A stretch of DNA of 64,000 bases from Myxococcales bacterium (GCA_020633325.1 JACKDX010000002.1:620001-684000), one strand, 5' to 3'. Shown: positions 25,053 through 33,773, numbered from the stretch's first letter. Translations and numbers: made by a program. Notes: a model not told the origin generated them from the letters alone.

Positions 25053-27347
25053 CTACGGACAATCACTCACCGACGGTGCTATGCTAGCACCTCCTTCACA
25101 ACTTACCCAGCCTCTTTGGCTGAGTTGGTCGATCCACGCGCTTTCCGTGGCCAGGCTGCCGCTGCACACCAAAGCTGCTGCATCCTGTGCAGCGCATAAG
25201 GAATGCGGGTTTCGGGTGCCAGCTTGTGCATCCTTGAATTCGCCACACGCAAGTGAGCATATAGCGGCGGAGGTCGTAGCGTCATAGTGCTCTGCGAAAG
25301 CATCCGTGCAAGCGCCCACGCACTTATCTTCACAACGGGCTGTGTCAGGACACTGCGTGTAATCCACCACCGCAGGATTTTCTCCAGAGCCCTCCGCTGC
25401 GCCGCTTGACCCCTCAGAGTCGTCATTCGGGTTCACGCACTGAAGCGGCCCCTGACAGAGACCGTGTGCCCAGTCTTTTCCCTTGCCCGTGTCCACGAGC
25501 CGACTCCACATGAAACCTATCGCCAGCGTCGAAACGCCTGCGATGATTCCCGATACAGCCAAGTCATACCCCTCGACAGCATTGGGGGTACAGCTCCACG
25601 TTCCAAGCCTGGTGTTGGCGACACGATGGAAGAGCCGACCGATTGTCTGTGCTCCCCCGGATTGGAATAGGTTAAATAACCGTCGTCTCATAATCAATGT
25701 AGTGATAGCCACGACGGGGGCGCCAACAATCGCGGTATTGAGGCGATCGTCGCAAGTTGCGCAATCTTCCGAGCTGAGGCGGATATATGCGATCCCGCTT
25801 GCCACGAAGGGCGCTGCAGAGGCCAAAGTCGTCCCCACTCCGTTACAGAAATCTTTGTTTGGGGGCTGATTTCCGGTTCTTATCTCGTCTGCAATTTGTC
25901 TTACTGCAGCTGCAGTCTCAGCTTGAGCCTTTGCAGTGTCAGCTTGAGCCTCTGCAGTGTCAGCTTGAGCCTCCGCAATGCCGTTTAGGGCTGCAGCTTG
26001 CTGATCCCCCCACTTCTCAAGGGTTTGAGCTAGCCGCTCCCAGTCCGACGCCATGTCCGATGAATCGGACGGGGTCGCGGTGACCGTGGGATCGTCAGTT
26101 GTAGTCGCATCGGGGGTATCTCCGCTGGTTACTGTAATGTTTTCACCCGCAGCACTGGCGTCTAAGGCTAGATGTACGGCGGCAAATACCACCGGACGGG
26201 TCTGAGCAGGCAGCAACCCATTGGTGGCGGGGAGCCAGATGGTGACCGGGGAAGCGACACAACCGGAAGTTTGGCACGTGGTCGGCAACGTAATCTCATA
26301 TACGCCTTCATAACCTGCTGTGGCCCCAAGCCCATCCACTTGATAAATGGATGCGGTTTGGTGCGAGCGTGATACGGTGACGCCGTAGGTGGCCAATGTG
26401 GCGAAGACATTTTCGATGTGGGCGCGGAAAATGGGTGCCGCATCCGCAGCAGTTGAAGAATCGGCCAGTATTTGCTGAAACACGGCAGTCTGGCCAACAA
26501 TGACTGGCGTGTATTTCACGATATTCTGTGCTTCCAAGTAACCATACATGCGTTGTTGGGCTTGGACTACGGTGATAGGGAGCGTGTGGCTGAGCACCAG
26601 GGGCGCCGTGTTGTATGCGCCGATAGCGCGCTGGGTCAGCGTCATAATGCTAGCCGCGATGGGAATCGCAGAAAGACCGGCGGCTCCGAATGCCAACTTG
26701 AACGTATCAACTATGCGCGTTTGGAGCTCGTACACCCGAAGTAGGTCCGAAGTTGTGAAAGCGCGGTCGTGATAAAATTCTACAAGCAATTGCAAGAGTT
26801 CGGCGGCAAGTGGATAGACCGCCACTGCGCGATCGAGCAGATAGACGCCTGCGACAATCACGGCTAACACTGCGGATACGGCCACTGTAGCTGGCAATCC
26901 GAGTACCGTGGCGCCTCCGCTGGCTGCGGTGGTAAAGGGTATTGCGGCAGCTCCTGCATTTAATTGAAAAGCGGTCCCTAGAGCGACAGCTCCACCGAGA
27001 GTGCCTAGAATCCATCCGATAAGCGGGGTAATCACGGGGTATTCTTTTTGGAAGTAAGCAATGTATTCCGCCGCGGTGTTGGAATGATCGCAGGCTTGGC
27101 TTTCAGCCTCTGATAAAAACTTTCGGTTGAGCAGATTGAGATCTTTGCAACGCTCCCAAAAAATATTGCCCAGCACCCAGTCGGCAGTTTCCTGCGCCTG
27201 TTTGTTCTGGACAAACTCCAAGGCAGCTACGTCACCGTCGTCGCTGCCGTAGGTGGACGCCCCACTCGGGCCACACGCAGTGTTGGAAAGCAGCATCCCT
27301 GTAAGTAGTACACTGAGGCATTGGAGTCTAAAAGCGAGCGGTTTCAT
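25053..27347 (-). CDS. Large lipoprotein with several internal hydrophobic, glycine-rich segments
   Basis: A 764-residue protein. The signal MKPLAFRLQCLSVLLTGMLLSNTACGPSG has the lipobox TAC near residue 25. Long apolar Gly/Ala-rich segments occur near residues 110-180 (GWILGTLGGAVALGTAF; AVSAVLAVIVAGVYLL), near 220-240, near 520-560 and near 605-625. A heptad-like stretch EAQADTAEAQADTAKAQA near 465-482 is encoded by a 21-bp DNA repeat. The C-terminal 120 residues are Cys-rich (CPDTARCEDKCVGACTDAF). This mix of lipid anchor, membrane-active helices, coiled coil and disulfide-rich end is reminiscent of pore-forming or delivery proteins, but no family match is claimed. It precedes the 23311-25029 gene. 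Confidence 0.75.
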   Translation of the reverse strand: MKPLAFRLQCLSVLLTGMLLSNTACGPSGASTYGSDDGDVAALEFVQNKQAQETADWVLGNIFWERCKDLNLLNRKFLSEAESQACDHSNTAAEYIAYFQKEYPVITPLIGWILGTLGGAVALGTAFQLNAGAAAIPFTTAASGGATVLGLPATVAVSAVLAVIVAGVYLLDRAVAVYPLAAELLQLLVEFYHDRAFTTSDLLRVYELQTRIVDTFKLAFGAAGLSAIPIAASIMTLTQRAIGAYNTAPLVLSHTLPITVVQAQQRMYGYLEAQNIVKYTPVIVGQTAVFQQILADSSTAADAAPIFRAHIENVFATLATYGVTVSRSHQTASIYQVDGLGATAGYEGVYEITLPTTCQTSGCVASPVTIWLPATNGLLPAQTRPVVFAAVHLALDASAAGENITVTSGDTPDATTTDDPTVTATPSDSSDMASDWERLAQTLEKWGDQQAAALNGIAEAQADTAEAQADTAKAQAETAAAVRQIADEIRTGNQPPNKDFCNGVGTTLASAAPFVASGIAYIRLSSEDCATCDDRLNTAIVGAPVVAITTLIMRRRLFNLFQSGGAQTIGRLFHRVANTRLGTWSCTPNAVEGYDLAVSGIIAGVSTLAIGFMWSRLVDTGKGKDWAHGLCQGPLQCVNPNDDSEGSSGAAEGSGENPAVVDYTQCPDTARCEDKCVGACTDAFAEHYDATTSAAICSLACGEFKDAQAGTRNPHSLCAAQDAAALVCSGSLATESAWIDQLSQRGWVSCEGGASIAPSVSDCP
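25919..25981 (-). repeat. Three tandem 21-bp units inside a coding region
   Basis: Units at 25919-25939, 25940-25960 and 25961-25981 share CAGCTTGAGCC and differ at few positions. On the minus strand each encodes a seven-residue block close to AEAQADT, so the DNA period equals one coiled-coil heptad. This suggests expansion by slippage within the lipoprotein gene. Confidence 0.85.
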
Positions 27348-27499
27348 ATCTAGTTCCTTCGGTAATGGGCCTAGAGCGCCCCATGTACCTAAAAGTACAG
27401 CAAGTTCTGTTCCAAAATGCGCAGTGTTGAAATGGTTGAAGATTTATCGCGGAGGTCGAGATAATCGGGGCCCGCGCTTGTGCGTCAGGTTTCCCACTG

Positions 27500-27536
27500 G
27501 GGGTCAGTTGACCCCACACCGGGGACTGTAGACCCC
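27500..27536. promoter_or_regulatory. Two 16-bp palindromic elements repeated at 21-bp spacing
   Basis: GGGGTCAGTTGACCCC at 27500-27515 is a perfect inverted repeat (7+2+7). GGGGACTGTAGACCCC at 27521-27536 is a second, less perfect copy sharing the GGGG ends and the GACCCC half. Centre-to-centre distance is 21 bp, two helical turns, so two dimers would sit on the same DNA face. This is the pattern of a cooperative regulator operator; the regulator is not identified. Confidence 0.55.
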
Positions 27537-27626
27537 AAGAAACCACATTCTCCGACCTTGAAGAAAATTTATGATATCCCTTTAGTTTCAATAAGTTGAT
27601 AAACTACTGCTCTGTCTAGGGATTGC

Positions 27627-27640
27627 GGAACAACATTTGC
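27627..27640 (+). promoter_or_regulatory. Possible sigma-54 (-24/-12) promoter
   Basis: GG at 27627-27628 and GC at 27639-27640 are separated by exactly 10 bp, and the -12 part reads TTTGCA as in the consensus. The -24 part (CGGAAC) matches only partly. It would start transcription about 60 bp before the gene at 27711. Sigma-54 promoters are common in myxobacteria, but a match this short can occur by chance. Confidence 0.3.
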
Positions 27641-27710
27641 ATAGTTTCCGAGTGACGGCGCTGTACTCTTCGTGTCCGATTGCATCAGGAGTAAGGTATA
27701 AGGATTTGAA

Positions 27711-29105
27711 ATGACGCATCTTCAAACACAATTTCGGTCTCGGGGCACAGCCTTGATGGGGTCTGGCTGGCTCCGTGGCATGGGCGTGCTCGGAATGTGT
27801 GTGGGTGCCGCAATGGTCATGTCATGCGCGGAGAATCAGGGCTTTCGCGGTCGGCAACCCACCGGGCCAGACCAAGTCTGTGGCGATAACGAAGGCGAGA
27901 TGTTGTGTAATGATCGCTGCGTCGATACCCGATATAGCGGCGCTCATTGTGGTGGTTGCGCTGGCGAAGGGGGCGAAGTGTGTGCCGGCAACACTGTCTG
28001 CACTGGCGGGCGGTGCCAGGCCAACTGTACCCAGGCCACACGTGCGCGATGTGGCAATTCATGCTCTGATCTAGAGAATGATCGTCAGAACTGTGGGAGT
28101 TGCGGTCGCACGTGTGGCGATGGGCTTAGTTGTGTTGGAGGTGTCTGCGCGTGTCCTGAACCGCTCGTGATGTGTGGAACAGAATGTGTTGACGTCAACA
28201 CAGATAGAAATCACTGCGGTGGGTGTTTCAACCGCGTCAGCGTGTGCGAGGTGGCATCGAGTGTTGACCCCTGCGAGGAAGTGCAGTCACGGTGTGTCGG
28301 CGAGCTTTGCTACTGTGACGATCCACTTTGTTCAAACCGATCTGAGTGCCGAACGAGTGTTTTCTCACAGCAGTGTCCACTTCCTGCGCCACTAGATCGA
28401 TGCGTGCCAGAATGTTCGCAAAGCGCAGTTTATCGCGCGATTTGCACGAGGCTGAGTGGAGCGGGCCCTTCTGGCCCAGGAAATAGTGGCGCCGGAGCGG
28501 GTGCAGGTGGCGGGACTGCCGGCGCTCCAGTGACCTTTATGCCTCCTTCGAACGCATTGGGAGAAACCAGTAGCGCCGCTCCGTCGGTGCCAGCAGAGCT
28601 TCCCGTCTCGGACGACTGTGCCGCCACAAAAACGTTCGACGACAACACCTGTGATGTTAGTGCATGCACCAAGATCCTAGGCAATGGTCTTTTATCGGTG
28701 GATCCAAACGTGGAGATTGTGGGTTCGTTGTCGCGCCCGGGTGACGAGTCCGATTGTTTTACGTTTCAGGGTAGAGATGACGTTGAGGGCGCGGCAGAAA
28801 TCCTGAGTGGCGAAAAGATCGAAATAGCCCTTGCGCGTATTCCGGAGGGGCATGAGTACGAGATTCAATTGTTTTTCATAAAAGAATACGACATTGCTCA
28901 AGCTCAAAACGGGCCTTCTGCGTGTGGGAGCAACGAGAAAGTGACGGAAATGGCGCTGTCCAGATCAGGCGACGTCTGGAGTTATGCGCCGGGGTTATTG
29001 GCAGGAAAGGCGACGGGTCAATACTTTGTGGTGGTCAAGCGTAAGCCTGGGGTGGGCAGCGATTGCGGTGGTGAATACCGGTTGATCATTAATGGTTTGA
29101 GGTAA
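27711..29105 (+). CDS. Cys-rich surface lipoprotein (myxobacterial stigma/EGF-like repeat type)
   Basis: A 464-residue protein. The N-terminal signal ends at a lipobox VMSC near residue 39. Residues ~55-230 contain repeated Cys motifs of the form CxxxCVDxxxDxxxCGxC, for example CGTECVDVNTDRNHCGGC and CSDLENDRQNCGSCGRTC, a pattern widespread in secreted myxobacterial proteins and probably disulfide-bonded. A flexible Gly/Ser/Ala linker follows (residues ~250-275), then a C-terminal beta-rich domain (FTFQGRDDVEG, YFVVVKRKPG) that resembles a PPC-type pre-peptidase module. No catalytic site was recognised. First of three rightward lipoprotein genes; the next starts 2 bp after its stop. Confidence 0.75.
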   Translation: MTHLQTQFRSRGTALMGSGWLRGMGVLGMCVGAAMVMSCAENQGFRGRQPTGPDQVCGDNEGEMLCNDRCVDTRYSGAHCGGCAGEGGEVCAGNTVCTGGRCQANCTQATRARCGNSCSDLENDRQNCGSCGRTCGDGLSCVGGVCACPEPLVMCGTECVDVNTDRNHCGGCFNRVSVCEVASSVDPCEEVQSRCVGELCYCDDPLCSNRSECRTSVFSQQCPLPAPLDRCVPECSQSAVYRAICTRLSGAGPSGPGNSGAGAGAGGGTAGAPVTFMPPSNALGETSSAAPSVPAELPVSDDCAATKTFDDNTCDVSACTKILGNGLLSVDPNVEIVGSLSRPGDESDCFTFQGRDDVEGAAEILSGEKIEIALARIPEGHEYEIQLFFIKEYDIAQAQNGPSACGSNEKVTEMALSRSGDVWSYAPGLLAGKATGQYFVVVKRKPGVGSDCGGEYRLIINGLR

Positions 29106-29107
29106 CT

Positions 29108-30766
29108 ATGAGAACTTATTTCGCTAAAGCTGCGTGGATGCTAGTGGGCGTGGGTGCATTGATGGGCGCATGCTCGGTGGATACCAAACCTACGAACCCT
29201 GACGGTTTGGTGCCTGCATCTGTGAACGCGCTGAGCACGTACGACGCCGCACTAGGGACAGTGGTAACGGTGACGGGTCGCAATTTTCCGGGCACTGGCA
29301 CAGGCTATTTGCAACTAGTGTTCAAGGGAGATTTTATTGCGGATAACGGCGCGACGTGGGCTGTGCCAGAGATTGCCGTCAACCTTGAAGTCCTAAGCGC
29401 GACGCAGGCGGCGTGGGATAAGTTTGGACCTTTTTATAACCCATTCGATCGAGAAGGGAACAATACCGGGTACTTTGAAGGCGAGATGTCGGCGCGGGTG
29501 ATTACTCCTGACGGTGGCTTGGTATTGGACCAAGCGGAGGAAGCGATACCCATTAGCTTTAAGGTGAAGCCGTCAATTCGGGTACGGCAGTTCTTGCCTA
29601 TCACACTTCCAGATGATGCGTGCGGCGGTGTAGCAGTCCAGCGGGCCATCAATCGCCTGCCCTACGTCTTACGTGTCGAGGCGCTTGGCTTCGATCCGAT
29701 TAAATTTGAATACACCATTTCCGCACCCGGTCTTGATGCTCTAGTAGAGGGATATGCGCCCTTGTATTTCGAACAGCCAGTGCAGGGCCGTTTTGGGACA
29801 TTGGGCATGGATCCTGCCAATCGATTCACGCTATGGGACGTGCCGAACTCTCGTGTGAGTTATACTGCGATCGTGGATATTGCAGCATATGATGCGCAAG
29901 GAAATTCATATCGAAATACTTTTGGGATTGGGGTGCATCGGCCGATGGAAGCCGTGTACAATGGCAACTTGAAAGTTGCAGAGTACCTGGCACCGGTCAC
30001 GGCGGTTTCTTGTGTGTACGGGGGTGACGCAGGCGCAGGCGCGAACCTGATATTGACCAAATCCCACGCAGACACGCGAGCAATTGCTGAGTCAGTGGCC
30101 TGGAGCGATACATGGATGGCCTCACATACCGTGAGTACACAAGAACAGGTGGGCCAAGTTCAAACCGCCACAGATGGCTTTTCCTTGGCTACGCTAAACG
30201 GCAATGAATTTCTGTGGGAATTGGCAGCTGGCGGAGAAGTCAGCGGATCAGTGAATGGTAGTATTAACCTGTCATTGGGTGGCAATGGTGGTGGTGCCGG
30301 CGGTGACGTCGGAGCGAAGGCTGCGTTCGGCGGCCATATCAACAACAAAGACATCAATAGTACCACTGCGACGGGAAGTAATATCGATTCGTTGTCTACT
30401 TCGGAAGTCACGACTCGCGCCGAGGCAGATGCCCTGCTCCGGTCCCGCCAAGACGGCGGGGCTATTTCAGAGGTCGTTAGCTCGACGGATGTCCTGGGCG
30501 AAGGGCTGACCTACAATGTTGTGCCGCAGTTATGGGGTATGATTTTACAACAGCCCATTCGACTGTTGCGAGAGGCACAGATTGTGGAGTATAGCCAATG
30601 CGGAGCCCCTACGATTCGTGGTGACTATACATTGGATGATTGGACTTGGCAGGCCACCTTGGCATTGGGCACTACGTGTTTTGACGCTCAGTCTGGTGAA
30701 GTGATGCAAAACAATCTGCATGAGCCTGCCTGTGTGGTTGAGCGGGATAAATGCAAGTATCAATAA
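29108..30766 (+). CDS. Lipoprotein with IPT/TIG-like N-terminal domain
   Basis: A 552-residue protein whose signal ends in the lipobox MGAC near residue 22. Residues ~36-150 begin VNALSTYDAALGTVVTVTGRNFPG, the typical opening of an IPT/TIG immunoglobulin-like domain. A second beta-rich region follows. Residues ~375-420 are low complexity, alternating Gly, Ser and Asn (NLSLGGNGGGAGGDVGAKA), and look like a flexible or repeat region. Two Cys pairs occur near the C-terminus. I cannot assign a function; a surface or outer-membrane role is likely from the lipid anchor and modules. It overlaps the next gene by 16 bp, which indicates an operon of three lipoproteins. Confidence 0.72.
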   Translation: MRTYFAKAAWMLVGVGALMGACSVDTKPTNPDGLVPASVNALSTYDAALGTVVTVTGRNFPGTGTGYLQLVFKGDFIADNGATWAVPEIAVNLEVLSATQAAWDKFGPFYNPFDREGNNTGYFEGEMSARVITPDGGLVLDQAEEAIPISFKVKPSIRVRQFLPITLPDDACGGVAVQRAINRLPYVLRVEALGFDPIKFEYTISAPGLDALVEGYAPLYFEQPVQGRFGTLGMDPANRFTLWDVPNSRVSYTAIVDIAAYDAQGNSYRNTFGIGVHRPMEAVYNGNLKVAEYLAPVTAVSCVYGGDAGAGANLILTKSHADTRAIAESVAWSDTWMASHTVSTQEQVGQVQTATDGFSLATLNGNEFLWELAAGGEVSGSVNGSINLSLGGNGGGAGGDVGAKAAFGGHINNKDINSTTATGSNIDSLSTSEVTTRAEADALLRSRQDGGAISEVVSSTDVLGEGLTYNVVPQLWGMILQQPIRLLREAQIVEYSQCGAPTIRGDYTLDDWTWQATLALGTTCFDAQSGEVMQNNLHEPACVVERDKCKYQ

Positions 30767-31722
30767 GATTTTTCAGTTTACTTAGCTTAACGGGAATGGT
30801 GATGGGTTGCGGGGCAAGTGTGGACCCGCAGAAGTTGCCCTCGTTTTTGGAGCGAGATGGCGGTGTTCACGATTTTGACCTTTCCGCGCCTGTCATCGAG
30901 CATGTGTTTGGGGTGATTCCAAACGCCACATCCCTACTCGTGATCCCGTATGACGTTGTGAGCATCAAGGGAAGAGTCCCAGGTGCGTCAGACTTGCATG
31001 TCGAAGGCGTGGGCAACCCCCTGGTGGTGCCGATATATAGTGATGGCTCATTTTGCGTGGATGTTGATGGCTTGACAGAAGGCAGCTACAATATCGTTCT
31101 CTACGGCCAGAGTTCGACAGGTTATTCATCAGAATCGACGGTAGCAGTGGAAGTGGATCCAAGCGCGCCTCAGCCAAACCCAGTGATTACCGATACGGTG
31201 CTCACCTGTGGGGGGCGGCATCCATTTGCGTGCGATGGTGCCCTGGAGATATGTAACAATGGCGTCAGCGATGATTGCGATTCGTTGATAGATGACGAAG
31301 ATCCCGATTGTTCCAGTTGCGTGGACGATGCGTATGATCAAGGCGGCGGCATTCAAGCTAACGACGCGTTTGATACCGCACCTGGGATTTCCCAAGGCTA
31401 CCAACAGGGCCTTCAGATTTGCCCGAGGGATGAAGACTACTACAAGGTTGCTGTAGCAGCGGGTCAAACGCTGAACGTGCGTGTAAGTTTGAGCTATCCA
31501 TCCCCACATCTCTATGCGCAGATCATGCCGAATAATCTGAGCGGCACGGCCGTTGTCTCTAAGGAAATTGTTGATACGGGGCAAGGCACGTTGCTTCAGC
31601 ACTGCGTACAACCGGGGCAGGGCGGCGAGTTTCGGATCCGCGTGTTTGGTCTGAACGGGCAGAGCAACGGCTATAGTCTGCTGGTGGATGTCCAAGATAC
31701 CGGCGGCTGCTCTCCCTTGTAA
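30751..31722 (+). CDS. Lipoprotein with Asp-rich metal-binding-like motif and PPC-like domain
   Basis: A 323-residue protein with signal and lipobox MGCG ending near residue 20. An Ig-like segment spans about residues 45-135. Next comes CNNGVSDDCDSLIDDEDPDC (residues ~169-188), close to the MopE-type putative metal-binding motif built from CxNGxDxDCDxxxDxxDxDC. The C-terminal 110 residues (DEDYYKVAVAAGQTLNVRVSL ... NGYSLLVDV, quoted in part) match the pre-peptidase C-terminal (PPC) beta domain. The three-part design fits a secreted surface protein. The start lies inside the previous gene; the stop is followed by the DedA-like gene. Confidence 0.72.
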   Translation: MQVSIRFFSLLSLTGMVMGCGASVDPQKLPSFLERDGGVHDFDLSAPVIEHVFGVIPNATSLLVIPYDVVSIKGRVPGASDLHVEGVGNPLVVPIYSDGSFCVDVDGLTEGSYNIVLYGQSSTGYSSESTVAVEVDPSAPQPNPVITDTVLTCGGRHPFACDGALEICNNGVSDDCDSLIDDEDPDCSSCVDDAYDQGGGIQANDAFDTAPGISQGYQQGLQICPRDEDYYKVAVAAGQTLNVRVSLSYPSPHLYAQIMPNNLSGTAVVSKEIVDTGQGTLLQHCVQPGQGGEFRIRVFGLNGQSNGYSLLVDVQDTGGCSPL

Positions 31723-31726
31723 CACT

Positions 31727-32347
31727 GTGGAACTAACTGCATTGTTGGAGTGGCTTAGGACGCATGAGGGGCCGGGGGGCTATGGGTTCCTTGGGCTTTC
31801 GGCGATGCTGGAGTACGTGGTGCCGCCGTTTCCGGGCGATACTGTGACGCTGTTTGGGGTGTTTTTGGCGGTGACCGCCGGGTACAGCATGGTGTGGGTG
31901 TACTTGATGCTGACGGCGGGGTCGGTAATGGGCGGAGTGCTCAGTTATGGCATCGGCCTATGGTTGGGTGCCGAAGAAGGTAGGCTCGGGCGTTGGGTGA
32001 GCAACCCCAGGCTACGGCGGGGCGTTACAGTCGTCCGTCAGCGATTTGAAAGGCGAGGCGCAATCTATCTGGCCGTTAATCGCTTTTTGCCGGTGCTGCG
32101 CGGGGTGTTTTTCATCGCGGCTGGGATGGCGCGGATGCGCTTGTGGCAGGTGGTGGTTTACGGGCTGATTTCAGCACTGGCATGGAACGGCTTGATCGTC
32201 GCTGTTGGCTATAGCGTCGGTGCCAACTGGCAGGCGTTATACTCGTTGTATCACCAATACACGCTCGCGGTTGTTGCAGTTTTGGCTCTCCTCCTGCTCG
32301 GCTGGTGGTTGCTTAAACGCTGGCGCCGAGATTGCAACACCGTCTGA
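31727..32347 (+). CDS. DedA/VTT-family membrane protein
   Basis: A 206-residue inner-membrane protein with the VTT (SNARE-associated) domain of the DedA family, members of which act as lipid carriers or flippases, for example for undecaprenyl phosphate. Family features are the early acidic-proline motif EYVVPPFPGDTVTLFG, the glycine-rich GSVMGGVLSYGIGLWLG and the basic motif NRFLPVLRGVFFIAAGMARM. Start choice is uncertain: GTG at 31727 begins just after the previous stop, while ATG at 31688 overlaps that gene by 35 bp; neither has a good ribosome site. It may belong to core chromosome rather than to the lipoprotein island before it. Confidence 0.85.
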   Translation: MELTALLEWLRTHEGPGGYGFLGLSAMLEYVVPPFPGDTVTLFGVFLAVTAGYSMVWVYLMLTAGSVMGGVLSYGIGLWLGAEEGRLGRWVSNPRLRRGVTVVRQRFERRGAIYLAVNRFLPVLRGVFFIAAGMARMRLWQVVVYGLISALAWNGLIVAVGYSVGANWQALYSLYHQYTLAVVAVLALLLLGWWLLKRWRRDCNTV

Positions 32348-32358
32348 AGCGGGGGTCT

Positions 32359-32386
32359 TTGACGGGTCGGCATATGAATGTATACT
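32359..32386 (+). promoter_or_regulatory. Sigma-70-type promoter of the toxin-antitoxin pair
   Basis: TTGACG at 32359-32364 and TATACT at 32381-32386 are separated by 16 bp and both are close to consensus. The antitoxin ATG follows the -10 by only 8 bp, so the message may be leaderless or carry a leader of one or two bases. The short distance also means that antitoxin bound here would block transcription. Confidence 0.55.
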
Positions 32387-32394
32387 AAAAAGGT

Positions 32395-32646
32395 ATGAAG
32401 GCAACTACTATCAAGTTAGAATCAGACCTGCTTGAGGACATTGCGCGTGCGAAGCCCAAAGACCAGTCGCTGACGGCATTCGTTAAGCAAGCGGTAAAGG
32501 CGGAATTGGCGCGCAGGCACCTGCGCAAATCAGCTCAGGCATATCAAAACTTTCTCAGCCAAAACAAAGCAGAGCAGGATTGGCTCGATCAATGGGAGCA
32601 AGCTGACCTTGCGATTGCTGCAAAGTCGGACCGCAGTAAGTCGTGA
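32395..32646 (+). CDS. Antitoxin of a PemI/MazE-like type II pair (ribbon-helix-helix)
   Basis: An 83-residue protein. The N-terminal strand ATTIKLESDLLEDIARA and following helices fit a ribbon-helix-helix DNA-binding fold; the C-terminal half is charged and Gln/Trp-rich (AEQDWLDQWEQADLAIAA) and would wrap the toxin. It overlaps the toxin gene by 4 bp (GTGA), the usual coupled arrangement, and a promoter lies immediately upstream. The antitoxin would neutralise the ribonuclease and repress the operon. Identification rests on size, fold pattern and partner. Confidence 0.82.
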   Translation: MKATTIKLESDLLEDIARAKPKDQSLTAFVKQAVKAELARRHLRKSAQAYQNFLSQNKAEQDWLDQWEQADLAIAAKSDRSKS

Positions 32647-32972
32647 GAAGAGGCGATATTTATTGGATCAATCTGGAGCCTGCGTCGCCGCCGGAATTTG
32701 GCAAGGTGCGGCCAGCTGTCATTGTATCGAACTCGGAACAAAACCTGGTGTTATCTTCGGTCGTAGTGTTACCCGTCTCTAGCCGCCCGCCTGAGATATG
32801 GCCTTTGCGTATTGAACTTCCGGTTTCCATTAGCAAGGCGAAGCAATCATTTGCAGTCGTGCCTGGTATACGGCAAGTCAGCAAATCACGGCTGCTGGAG
32901 CCCATCGTTTCGCTTCCTGAGCTGACTCTGAAAGCACTTACCGATGCCCTAGTGCTCTATCTCGGGGAATAG
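32643..32972 (+). CDS. Toxin of the PemK/MazF family (mRNA interferase)
   Basis: A 109-residue protein of the MazF/PemK family, endoribonucleases that cleave mRNA when the antitoxin is lost. The N-terminal MRRGDIYWINLEPASPPEFG and the central KVRPAVIVSNSEQN are the standard family motifs, with the Arg of VRPAVIVSN at the active site; VVVLPVSSRP follows. No truncation is seen, so it should be active. The GTG start overlaps the antitoxin stop. Its location marks the right edge of the lipoprotein island. Confidence 0.92.
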   Translation: MRRGDIYWINLEPASPPEFGKVRPAVIVSNSEQNLVLSSVVVLPVSSRPPEIWPLRIELPVSISKAKQSFAVVPGIRQVSKSRLLEPIVSLPELTLKALTDALVLYLGE

Positions 32973-33003
32973 ACGCATGTCGAGAGTCTGCGGCGGCAGC
33001 CGA

Positions 33004-33773
33004 TTAGGTGTTTTTTGGGAGCTTAGGGGCGATGAGGTTGGCCTTGAGGAAGTCGCGGTTCATGCGGGCGATCCAGTTGACGCTGATCTCTTTGGGGCAG
33101 GCGGCTTCGCATTCACCGTGGTTGGTGCAGTTGCCGAAGACTTCGGCATCGTGCTGGATGAGCATGCGCCGGACGCGGTCGTGGCGCTCGGGCTGGCCTT
33201 GAGGCAGCACGCCGAGGTGTCCGACTTTGGCCGCCACAAAGAGGTGGGCTGACGCGTTGGGACAAGCCGCCACGCATGCGCCGCAACCGATGCAGGAAGC
33301 CGCATCCATGGAGGATTCTGCGTCATGCTTGGGCACTCGGGTGCTGTTGGCCTCGGGGGCGCTGCCTGTGCGGACGGAGATGAATCCGCCGGCATCGATG
33401 ATGCGATCAAAGGCGCTGCGATCCACGACAAGGTCTTTGAGGACAGGGAAGGCTCTGGCGCGCCAGGGCTCTATCCAGAGTTCTTGGCCGTCAGTGAAGT
33501 GTCGCATGTGGAGCTGGCAGGTGGTGGTGGCGCGCTGGGGACCGTGGGGCACGCCATTGATGACCATTCCGCAGGCTCCGCAGATGCCCTCCCGGCAGTC
33601 GTGCTCAAATGCGATGGGGTCTTGGCCCGCTTCGATAAGTTCTTCATTAACCACGTCCAGCATTTCCAAAAACGACATGTGTTCGTTGACGTTGTTGGCT
33701 TGATAGGTCTGAAAGCTTCCAGGCTCATTGGCGCTCGCCTGACGCCAGACGTGTAGCGTAAGTCTTAGTAGGC

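Larger units (their letters stand above)
27348..27710. other. Divergent intergenic control region (363 bp)
   Basis: The longest gene-free stretch of the window separates two diverging groups of lipoprotein genes. It contains no convincing reading frame. It holds two palindromes at 27500-27536 and a sigma-54-like element at 27627-27640, listed separately, and is visibly AT-rich between 27555 and 27615. An AAGGAT run 5 bp before the ATG at 27711 is the likely ribosome site of the rightward gene. Confidence 0.6.

Noticed and set aside
25919..25981. Short tandem repeats considered as a CRISPR array
   Set aside because: The units are contiguous 21-mers without spacers and encode a coiled-coil heptad in frame.
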